Shown here in pieces: positions 18,784 through 28,392 of a stretch of 64,000 nucleotides of DNA. The translations under genes and the position numbers were made by a program. The stretch is from Pseudomonas sp. ok272 (lineage in GTDB: Bacteria; Pseudomonadota; Gammaproteobacteria; Pseudomonadales; Pseudomonadaceae), in NCBI RefSeq assembly GCF_900109995.1, contig NZ_FOCB01000009.1, positions 124,001 through 188,000 on the forward strand, read 5' to 3'. Positions within the stretch are counted from its first letter, which is position 1. Every line of letters begins with the position of its first letter. Under the pieces are notes generated by a model, which had not been told where the DNA came from, did not search any database, and was given only the letters and a program-made list of their open reading frames with translations.

Positions 18784-18853
18784 CTTCGCGAGCGGGCTCG
18801 CTCCCACAGGGGTCTGCGTTGTGAGTCCTTGTGGGAGCGAGCCTGCTCGCGAA
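18784..18853. repeat. inverted REP pair
   Basis: TTCGCGAGCGGGCTCGCTCC faces GTGGGAGCGAGCCTGCTCGC. It lies between the Mpo1-like gene and the end of the chemoreceptor gene. Confidence 0.92.
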
Positions 18854-18860
18854 CGGTGCC

Positions 18861-20342
18861 TTACAGCTTGAGCTGCCCGATTGCCTGGCTCAGTTCGCCG
18901 GCCAGCTTCGCCAGCTCGTTGCTGGTGGTGGCGGACTCCACGGTCTGCTGCACGGTATTCTCGGTGACGTCGCGGATGCTCACCACGGCGCGGTTCATTT
19001 CTTCGGCCACCTGGCTCTGCTGTTCCGCCGCCACGGCAATCTGCGTGTTGCTCTCGCGCATCTGCGCCACGGCACCGGTAATTTCCCCCAGGGCGATACC
19101 CGCTTCCTGGGCCTGTTGCACACAGTCATCGGCCTTGAATGAACTCTCCTGCATGAAGTCCACCGCATCCCGGGTGCCGGCTTGCAGCGCCGAGACCATC
19201 AGGGTGATTTCGTCAGTGGACGCCTGCACCCGCTTGGCCAGGTTGCGCACTTCATCGGCAACCACGGCAAAGCCTCGCCCCATCTCACCTGCGCGAGCGG
19301 CCTCGATGGCGGCGTTGAGGGCCAGCAGGTTGGTTTGCTCGGCGATACTGTGGATCACGCTGACCACGCCATTGATCTTCTGGCTGTCTTCGGCCAGACG
19401 CTGAATCATCTCGGCGGTCTGTTGCACCCCGGTGGACAGCCCGGCAATCGACACTTGCACCCGGCTCACCACCTGCTGGCCGCTGCCGGCGAGGGCATCG
19501 GCGGTTTGCGACAAGTCGCGCGTGGCGCCGGCATGCTGGGCGATGTGATAGACCGTGGCCGTCATCTCGTTGATGGCGGTGGCGGCTTGGTCGGTTTCGC
19601 TTTGCTGGCCGAGCATGCCGTGACGCACTTCGTTCATGCTGGCGGCCAGGCGGGCAGCACCTTCGTCCAGTTGGCGAGCGGTGTTGGCCACGGTGCCGAC
19701 CACTCGCTGGTAACCGGCCTGCATCGCGTTGAACGCGCTGGCCATCTGACCGACCTCGTCCGTACAGGACAGCGGTACACGCGCGGACAAGTCACCAGTC
19801 TTTTCGACGTGAAGCATCACGTCCTTGAGAGTATTGAGCTGGCTGAGCAGAAAACGGATCAACAGCTGTGAAGCGCCGAGCATCGCCAGCATCAGAATGA
19901 ACACGGCCACCGCGTAGTGGGTAAAGCGCTCACTGAACACCTGGCTCAGGCTCGGACCATAAGCGAGCACGGCAACCTGTTCGCCCTCTGCACGGTCTAC
20001 CACCTGGGCACCGATCAGCAGGTTGTCGCCAAACAGCGGCATTGGGTTGATCTCGACCCAGCCGCTGGCGCCGCTCAACTCCGGTATGGGCTGATCGTTG
20101 AGCATGGGTGTCTGGCCCGTTTTGAAGCGCAACCGATGTTCAGCGGGAGGCACGGACTGACCGGCAGGCCAGGCGCCGATCAACTGCGCTTGTAGGGCGG
20201 CGGCCTGTTGCGACGCTTGGTTGCGCGCCTGTTGCTCAAGCTGCACGGCGTACAGCACCAGCAGCAAGGTGGTGACGAAGGCGACAGCGTTGACCGCCCA
20301 GAATTTGTACTTCAACGAGATATTGCTAAGCCAGGCACCCAT
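18861..20342 (-). CDS. methyl-accepting chemotaxis protein
   Basis: A 493-residue transmembrane chemoreceptor. It has an N-terminal helix ([20 protein letters not shown]), a periplasmic domain of about 130 residues, a second helix ([21 protein letters not shown]), a HAMP region and a cytoplasmic signalling domain with the hairpin tip [19 protein letters not shown], then [17 protein letters not shown]. It should signal to CheA/CheW. No CheR-docking pentapeptide is seen at the C-terminus (QAIGQLKL). MGAWLSNIS at 20342 is the probable start, with GAGAAG upstream; a longer frame begins at 20378. The ligand is unknown. Confidence 0.93.
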   Translation of the reverse strand: MGAWLSNISLKYKFWAVNAVAFVTTLLLVLYAVQLEQQARNQASQQAAALQAQLIGAWPAGQSVPPAEHRLRFKTGQTPMLNDQPIPELSGASGWVEINPMPLFGDNLLIGAQVVDRAEGEQVAVLAYGPSLSQVFSERFTHYAVAVFILMLAMLGASQLLIRFLLSQLNTLKDVMLHVEKTGDLSARVPLSCTDEVGQMASAFNAMQAGYQRVVGTVANTARQLDEGAARLAASMNEVRHGMLGQQSETDQAATAINEMTATVYHIAQHAGATRDLSQTADALAGSGQQVVSRVQVSIAGLSTGVQQTAEMIQRLAEDSQKINGVVSVIHSIAEQTNLLALNAAIEAARAGEMGRGFAVVADEVRNLAKRVQASTDEITLMVSALQAGTRDAVDFMQESSFKADDCVQQAQEAGIALGEITGAVAQMRESNTQIAVAAEQQSQVAEEMNRAVVSIRDVTENTVQQTVESATTSNELAKLAGELSQAIGQLKL

Positions 20343-20437
20343 GGAGGTCTTCTCTGATAGCGGAAACAGTATTGGCAAGGTGCCATTATTGTGCCGCTAT
20401 TCAGAGGTGTCTGGTTTGATGTGGATCAACAGTGGCT

Positions 20438-21244
20438 TCAATCGACGGTGGGCAATCCAAAGAACGCGCGCGCGCAGGCCGTGCTGTGCGCTGCCAGGTC
20501 TTCCAGGCTTTCATCGCGATGCAGCGCGACTTCGCGCAGCACCTCGGTGAGATAGGCCGGTTCGTTGCGACCGTTCTTCGGCTTGGGGCGCAGGCTGCGG
20601 GGCAGGAGGTATGGCGCGTCGCTTTCCAGCATCAGGCGGCCACGGGCGATATCGCGTACCAGGGGATGCAGGTGGGTGCCGCGCCGTTCATCGCAGATCC
20701 AGCCGGTGATGCCGATATGCAGGTCCAGGTCCAGGTAGCTGAACAGCGCTTTCTGTTCGCCGGTAAAGCAATGCACCACGGCCGCGGGCAGATGGTCGCG
20801 GAAGTCGCGCAGGATCTCCAGCAGGCGCTGGTTGGCGTCGCGTTCATGGAGGAACACCGGCAGTTGCAGTTCGACGGCCAAGGCCAGGTGCTCTTCGAGG
20901 ACTTTCTCCTGCTGCGCGCGCGGGGAGAAATCGCGATTGAAATCCAGCCCGCATTCCCCGACGGCCCGCACGCTTGGCTCTTTGAGCAGATTGCGTAAAT
21001 CCCGCGCGCTGTCGGCGTTCCAGTCACTGGCCGAGTGGGGATGAATACCGGCGGTGCTGAACAGGCGTTGCCCGCTGTCATCCAACTGCTGGCACAGTTG
21101 CAGGGCATGTTCGCTGCCCTCGACACTGGTGCCGGTCAGCACCAACTGGCAGATACCCGCGGCATAAGCACGATCAAGCACCGCCTGGTGTTTGTCGGCA
21201 AAACTGGGGTTGGTCAGGTTGACGCCGATATCGATGAGTTGCAT
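20438..21244 (-). CDS. TatD family metal-dependent hydrolase / DNase
   Basis: A 268-residue TIM-barrel metallohydrolase. Metal-binding motifs of the family are present: [11 protein letters not shown] in the first strand, [11 protein letters not shown] with the bridging Glu, [15 protein letters not shown], and [11 protein letters not shown] near the C-terminus. The opening HxH of most TatD proteins is DIGVNL here, as in E. coli TatD. The family shows 3'-5' exonuclease activity, and a role in repair of H2O2-damaged DNA has been proposed. Confidence 0.92.
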   Translation of the reverse strand: MQLIDIGVNLTNPSFADKHQAVLDRAYAAGICQLVLTGTSVEGSEHALQLCQQLDDSGQRLFSTAGIHPHSASDWNADSARDLRNLLKEPSVRAVGECGLDFNRDFSPRAQQEKVLEEHLALAVELQLPVFLHERDANQRLLEILRDFRDHLPAAVVHCFTGEQKALFSYLDLDLHIGITGWICDERRGTHLHPLVRDIARGRLMLESDAPYLLPRSLRPKPKNGRNEPAYLTEVLREVALHRDESLEDLAAHSTACARAFFGLPTVD

Positions 21245-21478
21245 GGTGCTACCCTAGCCCTTTGGCCGGAAAGCATACCAGAGCTCTCGACCTAATAAAA
21301 AAGCCAAGAACTACAAAGAGTTAAAGCTGTCTTTTGCTGTCGGAAGGGGGCTTCGACAAGGGTGTTGCTTGTCGTGGTTACGACCTTTCGCACGTTGCCA
21401 GCGCTCAAGGCGCTCTGTTTCTGTCGTCCTCCTGTCCAGCTTCTCGGGCGGTGGGGCAGTATTCTTTCCGGAGAACGG

Positions 21479-22900
21479 ATGACGCGACTCCAGGTTTTAC
21501 TCGTGCTGTGTTTGTCGATGCTACTGCCGTTGCCGGCGGTCGCTCGGCTGGCGGGGCCCGTTGAAGCGGTGCACACCGGTAAGGTCCGCGATCTGGTAGA
21601 GATCCGCGCCAGCCGGGTGCTGCGGGTGCTGGTCAATCAGAGCCGCAACAGTTCCGGTGAGGTCCAGGGCCAGAGCATTGGCGTGGAGTACCACCGTCTG
21701 CGCGCCTTCGAGCAATACCTCAACAGCCGTGCCCGCGACGGCCAGGAAATTTCCCTCAAAATCATCCCCAAGGCCAAGGATCAACTGCTTGGCGCGTTAC
21801 AGCGCGGGGAGGGCGATCTGGTCGCCCCCGGGGAGTTGCTCGACGATCAGACTGCGCGCGCAGTCAGCAGCAGTGAGCCGATCATCAGCAATGTCCCGCT
21901 GCTGCTGGTGGGGATCAAAGGTGAGCGCCGCTACACCAAGCTGGAGCAGCTTTCCGGCAAGACCCTGGCGCTGCCCGCTGGGAGCGCAGCCGGGGAGGCG
22001 ATCAGTCAGATCAACCAGAAGCTGGCGCTGCACAAGCAACCACCGGTGAAGATCGAGTGGGTTGACCCGAGCCTGGCCGTGGAAGACGTGCTGGAGATGG
22101 TCCAGGGCGGGATCTTCCACCTGACCATTGTCGAGCAACCGATTGCCGAGCGCTGGGGCAAAATCCTGCCCAAGTTGCGCTTCGATCGGCAAGTGAGCAT
22201 CAGTTCCCCCGGCGAGGAGTTCTGGTTCGTGCGCCGCGATGCCTCGATGTTGCGGGCCAGTATCGATCGGTTCCTGACCACCTATAAAACGCCGTCCGAC
22301 CAGGATGTGGCGTTCCTGCGCATTTACCGACGCTTGTACCAGGTGCGTTACCCGCTGGCCCGTGCCGATCGCCAGCGCCTGGAGCAGGTGCGTCCGGTGT
22401 TGCAAAAGCACGCGAAGGAGCAGGGGATGGACTGGCTGAACCTGGCCGCGCTGGCGTTCAAGGAGTCGTCCCTGCAACCCAATGCCCGCAGCGGCAGCGG
22501 GCCAACGGGGTTGATGCAAATCACCCCGTCGGCGGCGCAGCGGGTGGGCGTCAAGAATATCGAGTCGTTGGACAGCAATGTGCAGGCGGGGGCCAAGTAC
22601 CTGGCGTTGATCCGCCGTAAGTTCTTCTCCAGCCCCAAACTCAATGAACGCGAGCGCATGGCTTTTGTGCTGGCGGCGTACAACATCGGCCCGGAGCGGG
22701 TGCAAGGCATGCGGGCCGAGGCCAAGCGGCGGGGCTTGAACCCCAATCAATGGTTCTTTCAGGTCGAACGCGTTGCCATGGAACAGGTGGGAATGGGCCC
22801 GGTCAGCTACGTCAACAGTGTGAACAAGTATTATCTGGCCTATGACCGGGAGCGCGCGTCGTTGGAGCCCAGAGAGCAGAAAGTTGCTGCGCGAAAATGA
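21479..22900 (+). CDS. MltF-like membrane-bound lytic murein transglycosylase
   Basis: A 473-residue periplasmic protein with two domains: a solute-binding-like domain (about 40-290) and a C-terminal lytic transglycosylase SLT domain with catalytic Glu in ALAFKESSLQPNARS, plus GPTGLMQITPSAAQ and AYNIGPERV. Signal peptide MTRLQVLLVLCLSMLLPLPAVA begins at 21479 after CCGGAGAACGG. It should cleave peptidoglycan to 1,6-anhydromuropeptides. It is probably the second MltF paralogue of pseudomonads (PA2865-like, by remembered synteny). Confidence 0.88.
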   Translation: MTRLQVLLVLCLSMLLPLPAVARLAGPVEAVHTGKVRDLVEIRASRVLRVLVNQSRNSSGEVQGQSIGVEYHRLRAFEQYLNSRARDGQEISLKIIPKAKDQLLGALQRGEGDLVAPGELLDDQTARAVSSSEPIISNVPLLLVGIKGERRYTKLEQLSGKTLALPAGSAAGEAISQINQKLALHKQPPVKIEWVDPSLAVEDVLEMVQGGIFHLTIVEQPIAERWGKILPKLRFDRQVSISSPGEEFWFVRRDASMLRASIDRFLTTYKTPSDQDVAFLRIYRRLYQVRYPLARADRQRLEQVRPVLQKHAKEQGMDWLNLAALAFKESSLQPNARSGSGPTGLMQITPSAAQRVGVKNIESLDSNVQAGAKYLALIRRKFFSSPKLNERERMAFVLAAYNIGPERVQGMRAEAKRRGLNPNQWFFQVERVAMEQVGMGPVSYVNSVNKYYLAYDRERASLEPREQKVAARK

Positions 22901-23003
22901 TCGGCTACGCTGATGGTTATGACGGGTTTTTTGCGCTTTCAACAGGGTATTTATTGATTAGTATCACGGCCAATTCCTACACACTCACAATGGATGACAG
23001 AGC

Positions 23004-23438
23004 ATGAGCACACTGGTCAATAACGTACTTTCCACTCGCGCAGGCTACGGGCTGACGATAGTGCGGATTTGCGTCGGCATCATCTTCGCGGCCCACGGCT
23101 CGCAGAAGCTCTTTGGCTGGTTCGGTGGCGGCGGTCTGGCCGGCACGGCGCAGTACATGGAAAGCCTCGGCCTGACGCCGGGTCACCTGATGGCGATGTT
23201 GTCCGGGGGCACCGAGTTCTTCGCTGGCCTGGCGCTGATCATCGGCTTGCTGGCGCGTCCTGCGGCGCTGGGGCTGACCGTTGTGTCGCTGGTTGCGATT
23301 TTTACCGTGCACATCAGCCACGGCCTGTTCATGGCCAACGGCGGGTACGAGTTTGCCCTGGCACTGCTCGGTGGCAGCCTCGCGGTACTGATCGAAGGCG
23401 CCGGCAAGTTGTCGGTGGACCGGGCCATCGCCGGCTAA
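23004..23438 (+). CDS. DoxX family membrane protein
   Basis: A 144-residue inner-membrane protein with four helices. The DoxX signature FAAHGSQKLFGWFGGGGLAG, read near residue 30, is followed by TAQYMESLGLTPGHLMA and FFAGLALIIGLLARPAAL. Family members relate to thiosulfate:quinone oxidoreductase and SodA-linked redox complexes, but the function of this subgroup is not settled. A terminator follows. Confidence 0.88.
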   Translation: MSTLVNNVLSTRAGYGLTIVRICVGIIFAAHGSQKLFGWFGGGGLAGTAQYMESLGLTPGHLMAMLSGGTEFFAGLALIIGLLARPAALGLTVVSLVAIFTVHISHGLFMANGGYEFALALLGGSLAVLIEGAGKLSVDRAIAG

Positions 23439-23456
23439 CCGCTCTGGATCAACCCA

Positions 23457-23484
23457 TAGGCCCGCACGCAGCGGGCCTTTTTTG
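23457..23484 (+). terminator. rho-independent terminator after the DoxX gene
   Basis: GGCCCGCACGCAGCGGGCC hairpin followed by TTTTTTG. Confidence 0.92.
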
Positions 23485-23497
23485 TTGCCGGGGATTC

Positions 23498-23527
23498 TTG
23501 ACACTGTCCCGTCAGCTTCTCTAGGAT
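23498..23527 (+). promoter_or_regulatory. sigma70-type promoter
   Basis: TTGACA at 23498-23503 and TAGGAT at 23522-23527, spaced by 18 bases. Transcription would begin near 23534, leaving a leader of about 150 nt before the next start codon. Confidence 0.65.
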
Positions 23528-23533
23528 GTTTCC

Positions 23534-23683
23534 CATGCGCCGATTTAAACAGCTACTTGCGGGGCGCCAGGTAACTCGATCAGTTACCGATAGAAGCCCG
23601 AAACAGGCTTCGAAATACCGCTAAAGCGCTGGTTCGGTGTTGCCTCTCACCTGCCATGCAGACTTTTGAGGCAGAGACACGAC
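23534..23683 (+). promoter_or_regulatory. candidate structured leader RNA (riboswitch-like)
   Basis: The leader has consecutive stems: GCGCC (23537-23541) with GGCGC (23563-23567); GGTAAC (23570-23575) with GTTACC (23583-23588); GAAGCC (23593-23598) with GGCTTC (23606-23611); and TGCCTC (23641-23646) with GAGGCA (23668-23673). The last stem covers the probable ribosome site GAGGCAGAG of the downstream gene. No known riboswitch class was recognised. Pairing is by eye only. Confidence 0.5.
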
Positions 23684-23995
23684 ATGATGAATGCATTGCG
23701 CCCTCCCGTACGTCCCGCGCCGATCACGGCTCACCTGACCCAACGCAACCCGAAAATCCTCCTTGGCGGTCATCACCAGCCCACGCTCCTGCGTTATCTG
23801 GATGGCTGGCCACGTCGTAATGGTGGGCCGGCAGCGTTCCTGATCCAGTTTGTCGAGGACGGTGAGTCGCTGGTGCGCTTTGCCAGCGATAGCTTTGACC
23901 TGGCGGTGATTCAATCGCCGGGTGCCGAGGACGCGGGCGAGGTGATCAAGCAACTGATCCGTGTCGCCCGCCAGGGCCTGATTGCCCGACGCTGA
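23684..23995 (+). CDS. conserved hypothetical protein, about 103 residues
   Basis: A small, probably cytoplasmic protein, MMNALRPPVRPAPITAHLTQ onward, with GGHHQPTLLRYLDGWPRRNGG given in part and a second half that looks alpha/beta (FLIQFVEDGESLVRFAS, DLAVIQSPGAEDAGEVIKQL). No signal peptide or known domain was recognised. ATG 23684 or 23687 are both possible behind GAGGCAGAG; a TTG at 23666 is unlikely. The gene is preceded by a promoter and structured leader and converges on greB with three bases between the stops. Confidence 0.75.
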   Translation: MMNALRPPVRPAPITAHLTQRNPKILLGGHHQPTLLRYLDGWPRRNGGPAAFLIQFVEDGESLVRFASDSFDLAVIQSPGAEDAGEVIKQLIRVARQGLIARR

Positions 23996-23998
23996 AGC

Positions 23999-24496
23999 TC
24001 AGGGATAGTCGATGGCGGTGATGTACACGAGCTGTTCGCCGTCCGGTGTCAGCACCCGCACTTCGGCGTCCAGTGCTTTACCAATCAACGCTCGCGCCAA
24101 GGGTGAATCGATGCTGATCAAGCCTTGCTTGAGGTCCAGCTCATCCGGGCCAACGATGCGATAGCGCGATTCCTTGCCTTCTTCATTTTCAATGGTGACC
24201 CAGGCCCCGAAATAGACTTTGTTCGGGTCGCTGGGCTTTTCACTGACGACTTTGAGTGCTTCCAGGCGTTTGGTGAGAAACCGCACGCGACTGTCGATCT
24301 CGCGCAGCATCTTTTTGCCGTAGGTGTACTCGGCGTTCTCGGAGCGATCACCCTGCGCGGCGGCCTCGCTCACCGACTGGGTGACCTGCGGGCGACGCAC
24401 ATGCCAGAGTTCATGGAACTCGGCGCGCATCCGCGCTTCGCCTTCTGGCGTGATCAGGGCCGTGCCAGCGGGACGAGGAGGGCGATAACGGCTCAT
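23999..24496 (-). CDS. greB: transcription elongation factor GreB
   Basis: A 165-residue transcript-cleavage factor. The N-terminal coiled coil carries the acidic tip in AAAQGDRSENAEYTYGKKMLREI, read near residues 45-68, whose Asp/Glu enter the RNA polymerase secondary channel. The C-terminal FKBP-like domain includes VYFGAWVTIENEEG and SIDSPLARALIGK. The YTYGKK sequence and lack of GreA's HAAREEQ point to GreB. It rescues backtracked polymerase. Length is slightly over the 158 residues of E. coli GreB. Confidence 0.9.
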   Translation of the reverse strand: MSRYRPPRPAGTALITPEGEARMRAEFHELWHVRRPQVTQSVSEAAAQGDRSENAEYTYGKKMLREIDSRVRFLTKRLEALKVVSEKPSDPNKVYFGAWVTIENEEGKESRYRIVGPDELDLKQGLISIDSPLARALIGKALDAEVRVLTPDGEQLVYITAIDYP

Positions 24497-24530
24497 TGCG
24501 GCTTCTTGTGTTGAGAAAGCATTGAGTCTA

Positions 24531-27035
24531 TCAACCCTCGCGCAAGACTGTCAGCGGGCTGGCATTGAGTGCCCGGCGCGTACCGAACACGCCGGCGCCA
24601 CCGACCATCAGGGCGCCCATCAATGGCAGCAGCAACAGCCATGGATGGGGCTGCCATTGCAGGTCGAATGCATAGCGATACAGCGCCAGGCTCACCAGTT
24701 CCGAACCCACGGCCGCCAGCAGGCCGCTGACCGCGCCCAGCAAGCCGAATTCGATCCGACGGGCCTTGACCAGCAGTTGCCGTTCGGCGCCCAGCGCGCG
24801 CAATAGAGCACCCTGGCGGATACGCTCATCCAGGGTGGCCTGCAGGCCGGAAAACAGCACCGCCATGCCTGCCGCCAGTACGAACAGCAGCACATACTCC
24901 ACCGCCAGCGTTACCTGCCCAAGGATGCTGCGCAGTTGCGCCAGCAAGGCTTCGACCTGCAGGATCGTCACGGCCGGGAACGCCCGGGACAAATCGATGA
25001 TCTGCTGGTCGTGACCAGCGGCCAGGTAAAAGCTGGTCAGGTAGGTGGCGGGCAGGTCCTTCAAGGTGCCGGGCTGGAAGATCATGAAGAAGTTCGGTTG
25101 GAAGTTGTCCCAGTTGATCGTCCGCAGGCTGGTGACTTTCGCCTCGCGGTTGACGCCCGCAACGGTGAAGACCAAGTGATCGCCGAGCTTGAGCTTCAGG
25201 CTCGTGGCCACTTTGCCTTCCACTGAAACGCCGGGGATATCGCCTTGCGGTTCGGCCGACCACCACGCCCCCTCGGTGATGCTGTTGCCGGGCGGTAAAT
25301 CGGCAGCCCAGGTCAGGCTCAGGTCGCGCTGGATGGCACGGTCGCCTTCGGAGTCCTTGCTGACGATACCTCGCACAGGCTCGCCATTGACGCTGATCAG
25401 CCGTCCCGGCACCACCGGGTACAGCGGCGCCGATTGGGCCGAGAGTTCGACCAGGCGATCGATGAAGGCCTGCTTGTCGGCAGGCAGGATGTTCAGGGCG
25501 AAATAGTTCGGGGCATTTTTTGGCAACTGGTTCTGCCAGGTGTCGAGCAACTCGCCCCGCAGCAGGGCGATCAGGGCCATCGACAACAGGATCAAGCCGA
25601 AAGCCAAGGACTGCCCGGCCGCCGCCAAAGGATGACGCAACAGTTGACCCAGGCCCAGGCGCCAGGGCAACGGTGCTCGGGCCAGCAGGCGCCGCAGGCT
25701 TTTAAGGACCAGCAGCAACAGGCCGCCAAGCACCAGCGCGGCAATCACGCCCCCGCCCAGCAGGGCGAAGGTCAGCACCAGGTCCAGGCTCAAGCGCCAC
25801 ATGATCAGGCCCAGCGCCGCCAGTGCGGCGCCATAGACCATCCAGGTGCTCGGCGGGATCGGTAGCATGTCGCGACGCAGGACCCGCAATGGCGGTACAC
25901 GCCCGAGGGCGGCCAATGGCGGCAAGGCAAACCCGGCCAGGGCCACCAGGCCAGTACCGATACCGGCGAGGGCGGGCAGCAGGCCTCCCGGTGGTACGTC
26001 GCTGGGCAGTAGATTGCCGAGCAAGGCGAACAGCCCCAGTTGCGCGAACCAGCCAATCAAGGCGCCGCTCAGGCTGGCCAACAATCCCAGCACCATGAGC
26101 TGCAAACTGAACAGCAGCAGGGTTTCCCGGCGCGACAGGCCGAGGCAGCGCAGCAAGGCGCTGGCGTCGAACCGACGAGTGGCAAAGCGGCTGGCCGAGA
26201 GCGCTACGGCCACGCCCGACAACAAGACCGCGACCAGGCTGGCCATGTTCAAGTAGCGCTCGGCCTTGCCCAGGGCACCACCGATCTGCCGGTTGCCGTC
26301 GCGGGCGTCCTGGAGCCGTTGGTTGGCCGCCAGCCCTGGGGTGATCTGTTGGCGATAGGCCTCCAGTCCTGGGGCATCGCCGCGCCACAGTTCTCGGTAG
26401 CTGACCCGGCTGCCGGGTTGCACGACGCCGGTGGCCGGAAGGTCGGCGAGGTTGATCAGGACTCGGGGCGTTAGGCTGTAGAAGTTGCCGGCGCGATCCG
26501 GTTCGTACGTCAGCACGCGGCTCAGGCGCAGGGTTTTCAGGCCGACGTCGATGCTGTCGCCGACCTTCAGGTTCAGGGCGGTCAGTAGGCGCGCTTCGGC
26601 CCAGGCTTCGCCGGGCTTGGGGCCGCCACCGACATCCTCAGGGGCGAAGGGCTGCGGCGCGCTCTTCAACTCACCGCGCAGTGGGTAGGCCTCGTCGGCG
26701 GCCTTGATACTCGACAGCTGGATGCCGTTGTCGGTGGCGATGACGCTGGAAAACTCCACCACCTGTGCGTGTTGCAGGCCCAGGTCCGTGCCGCCGCGCA
26801 CCTGCTGTTCAGTGGCTGGCGAGCTGCCTTCGAGCAGCAGGTCGGCGCCGAGGAATTCGGTGGCACGCATCATCATCGCGCCATTGAGACGGGCACCGAA
26901 GTATCCGATGGCCGTGCTTGCGGCGACCGCCACCACGAGGGCGAAGAACAGCACCCGCAGCTCTCCGGCGCGGGCATCGCGCAGGAGCTGGCGGATGGCA
27001 AGGCTGAACAAGCGCAACACCGGCAGGCGTGCCAT
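24531..27035 (-). CDS. ybbP: ABC transporter permease, YbbP-like (FtsX/MacB type)
   Basis: An 834-residue inner-membrane protein with an N-terminal helix, a MacB-type periplasmic core, two FtsX domains (helices near 270-400 and 700-834) and extra central helices, the ten-helix layout of YbbP. Its start overlaps the stop of the upstream ATPase gene as TGATG, showing translational coupling. YbbA-YbbP with the lipase-like TesA is a conserved group; export or extraction of lipophilic compounds is suspected, but the substrate is not known. Confidence 0.92.
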   Translation of the reverse strand: MARLPVLRLFSLAIRQLLRDARAGELRVLFFALVVAVAASTAIGYFGARLNGAMMMRATEFLGADLLLEGSSPATEQQVRGGTDLGLQHAQVVEFSSVIATDNGIQLSSIKAADEAYPLRGELKSAPQPFAPEDVGGGPKPGEAWAEARLLTALNLKVGDSIDVGLKTLRLSRVLTYEPDRAGNFYSLTPRVLINLADLPATGVVQPGSRVSYRELWRGDAPGLEAYRQQITPGLAANQRLQDARDGNRQIGGALGKAERYLNMASLVAVLLSGVAVALSASRFATRRFDASALLRCLGLSRRETLLLFSLQLMVLGLLASLSGALIGWFAQLGLFALLGNLLPSDVPPGGLLPALAGIGTGLVALAGFALPPLAALGRVPPLRVLRRDMLPIPPSTWMVYGAALAALGLIMWRLSLDLVLTFALLGGGVIAALVLGGLLLLVLKSLRRLLARAPLPWRLGLGQLLRHPLAAAGQSLAFGLILLSMALIALLRGELLDTWQNQLPKNAPNYFALNILPADKQAFIDRLVELSAQSAPLYPVVPGRLISVNGEPVRGIVSKDSEGDRAIQRDLSLTWAADLPPGNSITEGAWWSAEPQGDIPGVSVEGKVATSLKLKLGDHLVFTVAGVNREAKVTSLRTINWDNFQPNFFMIFQPGTLKDLPATYLTSFYLAAGHDQQIIDLSRAFPAVTILQVEALLAQLRSILGQVTLAVEYVLLFVLAAGMAVLFSGLQATLDERIRQGALLRALGAERQLLVKARRIEFGLLGAVSGLLAAVGSELVSLALYRYAFDLQWQPHPWLLLLPLMGALMVGGAGVFGTRRALNASPLTVLREG

Positions 27036-27718
27036 CAGGGCTCCAGGGGGGCGACCAACAGGCCGGCTTCAAGGCGGATCAGGCGGTGGCAGCGATGTGC
27101 CAGGCGTTCATCGTGGGTGACCAGCACCAAGGTGGTGCCGCTTTCCTTGTTCAGTTCAAACAACAGGTCGCTGATGTGTTCGCCGGTGTGGGTGTCGAGG
27201 TTGCCGGTCGGTTCATCGGCAAACAGTACATCCGGTTCGGCGGCGAAGGCCCGGGCGATGGCGACGCGCTGCTGTTCACCGCCGGAGAGCTGGCGCGGCG
27301 AATGGCTCAGGCGTTGGCCCAGGCCGACGCGGCGCAGCAATTCGGTGGCTCGTTCCCGGGCGTCCTTGCGACCATCGAGCTCCAGCGGCAGCATGACGTT
27401 TTCCAGGGCATTGAGGCTGTCGAGCAACTGGAACGACTGGAACACAAATCCCACGTGCTCGGCCCGGATGCGCGCGCGCTGATCTTCATCCAACTGGCTC
27501 AAGGCGAAGCCGGCCAGGGTGACCTCGCCACTGCTGGGCAAATCAAGGCCGGCCAGCAGGCCCAGCAGGGTGGATTTTCCTGAGCCGGAACTGCCGACGA
27601 TTGCCAGGCTGTCGCCCTTGTCGAGTTCCAGGTCGAGTTGGTGCAGGATGGTCAGTTCACCTTCCGCGCTGGGAACCACTTTGCTAAGGTTCCGCGCAGT
27701 GAGAATGCTTGCGCCCAT
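27035..27718 (-). CDS. ybbA: ABC transporter ATP-binding protein, YbbA-like (LolD/MacB type)
   Basis: A 227-residue ATPase with Walker A GSSGSGKSTLLGLLAGLD, Q-loop in VGFVFQSFQLL, signature LSGGEQQRVAIARAFA, Walker B VLFADEPTGNLD and H-loop VTHD. It belongs to the LolD/MacB/FtsE branch that serves mechanotransmission permeases. Start MGASILTARN at 27718 is preferred to a frame reaching 27934, which overlaps divergent tesA. Only ten bases separate the two divergent start codons. Confidence 0.94.
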   Translation of the reverse strand: MGASILTARNLSKVVPSAEGELTILHQLDLELDKGDSLAIVGSSGSGKSTLLGLLAGLDLPSSGEVTLAGFALSQLDEDQRARIRAEHVGFVFQSFQLLDSLNALENVMLPLELDGRKDARERATELLRRVGLGQRLSHSPRQLSGGEQQRVAIARAFAAEPDVLFADEPTGNLDTHTGEHISDLLFELNKESGTTLVLVTHDERLAHRCHRLIRLEAGLLVAPLEP

Positions 27719-27728
27719 GGAGAGTCCG

Positions 27729-28334
27729 ATGCGTGTGTGGTTTTTGAGTGCTGGCCTGGCCCTGATGTGCATGGCCCAGAACGCAGCGGCGGGTACTGTC
27801 CTGATCGTTGGCGATAGTATCAGCGCGGGTTTCGGCCTGGATACCCGGCTAGGGTGGGTATCGTTGCTTGAGCAACGGCTCAAACAGGAAGGATTCAGCG
27901 ACACGGTGATCAATGCGTCCATCAGCGGAGACACCAGCTCGGGTGGCCATGCGCGCCTGCCAGCGCTGCTTGCAGAGCATCAGCCCGAGGTGGTGGTCCT
28001 TGAGTTGGGAGGCAACGATGGCCTGCGCGGGCAACTGCCAACGCAATTGAAACAAAATCTTGCGTCGATGATCGACAGTGCCAGGGCCGGTGGTGCCAAG
28101 GTGCTGCTGCTGGGTATGCAACTGCCGCCCAATTATGGCGTGCGCTACACCACGGCATTCGCGCAGGTCTATACCGATCTGGGGAAGGAAAAGGACATTG
28201 CCCTGGTACCGTTTTTCCTTGAAGGCATTGCGGGCAAGCCCGAGTTGATGCAGGCCGATGGCATTCATCCAGCCGTCAACGCCCAGGGCCAGTTGCTGGA
28301 AAATGTCTGGCCGGCGCTAAAACCGTTGTTATGA
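27729..28334 (+). CDS. tesA: TesA-like multifunctional acyl-CoA thioesterase / arylesterase
   Basis: A 201-residue periplasmic GDSL (SGNH) hydrolase. Signal peptide MRVWFLSAGLALMCMAQNAAAG is followed by the nucleophile block LIVGDSISAGFG, the Gly block SISGDTSSGG, the Asn block LELGGNDGLRG and the Asp-His pair in DGIHPAVNAQG. The family acts as thioesterase, arylesterase and lysophospholipase. ATG 27729 lies head-to-head with ybbA. Confidence 0.95.
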   Translation: MRVWFLSAGLALMCMAQNAAAGTVLIVGDSISAGFGLDTRLGWVSLLEQRLKQEGFSDTVINASISGDTSSGGHARLPALLAEHQPEVVVLELGGNDGLRGQLPTQLKQNLASMIDSARAGGAKVLLLGMQLPPNYGVRYTTAFAQVYTDLGKEKDIALVPFFLEGIAGKPELMQADGIHPAVNAQGQLLENVWPALKPLL

Positions 28335-28392
28335 CGCTTTTCTAGGCGCGGTCTTTCAGCTAATGTGGCGCCCCCCTGATTTGGAGCCCCTG

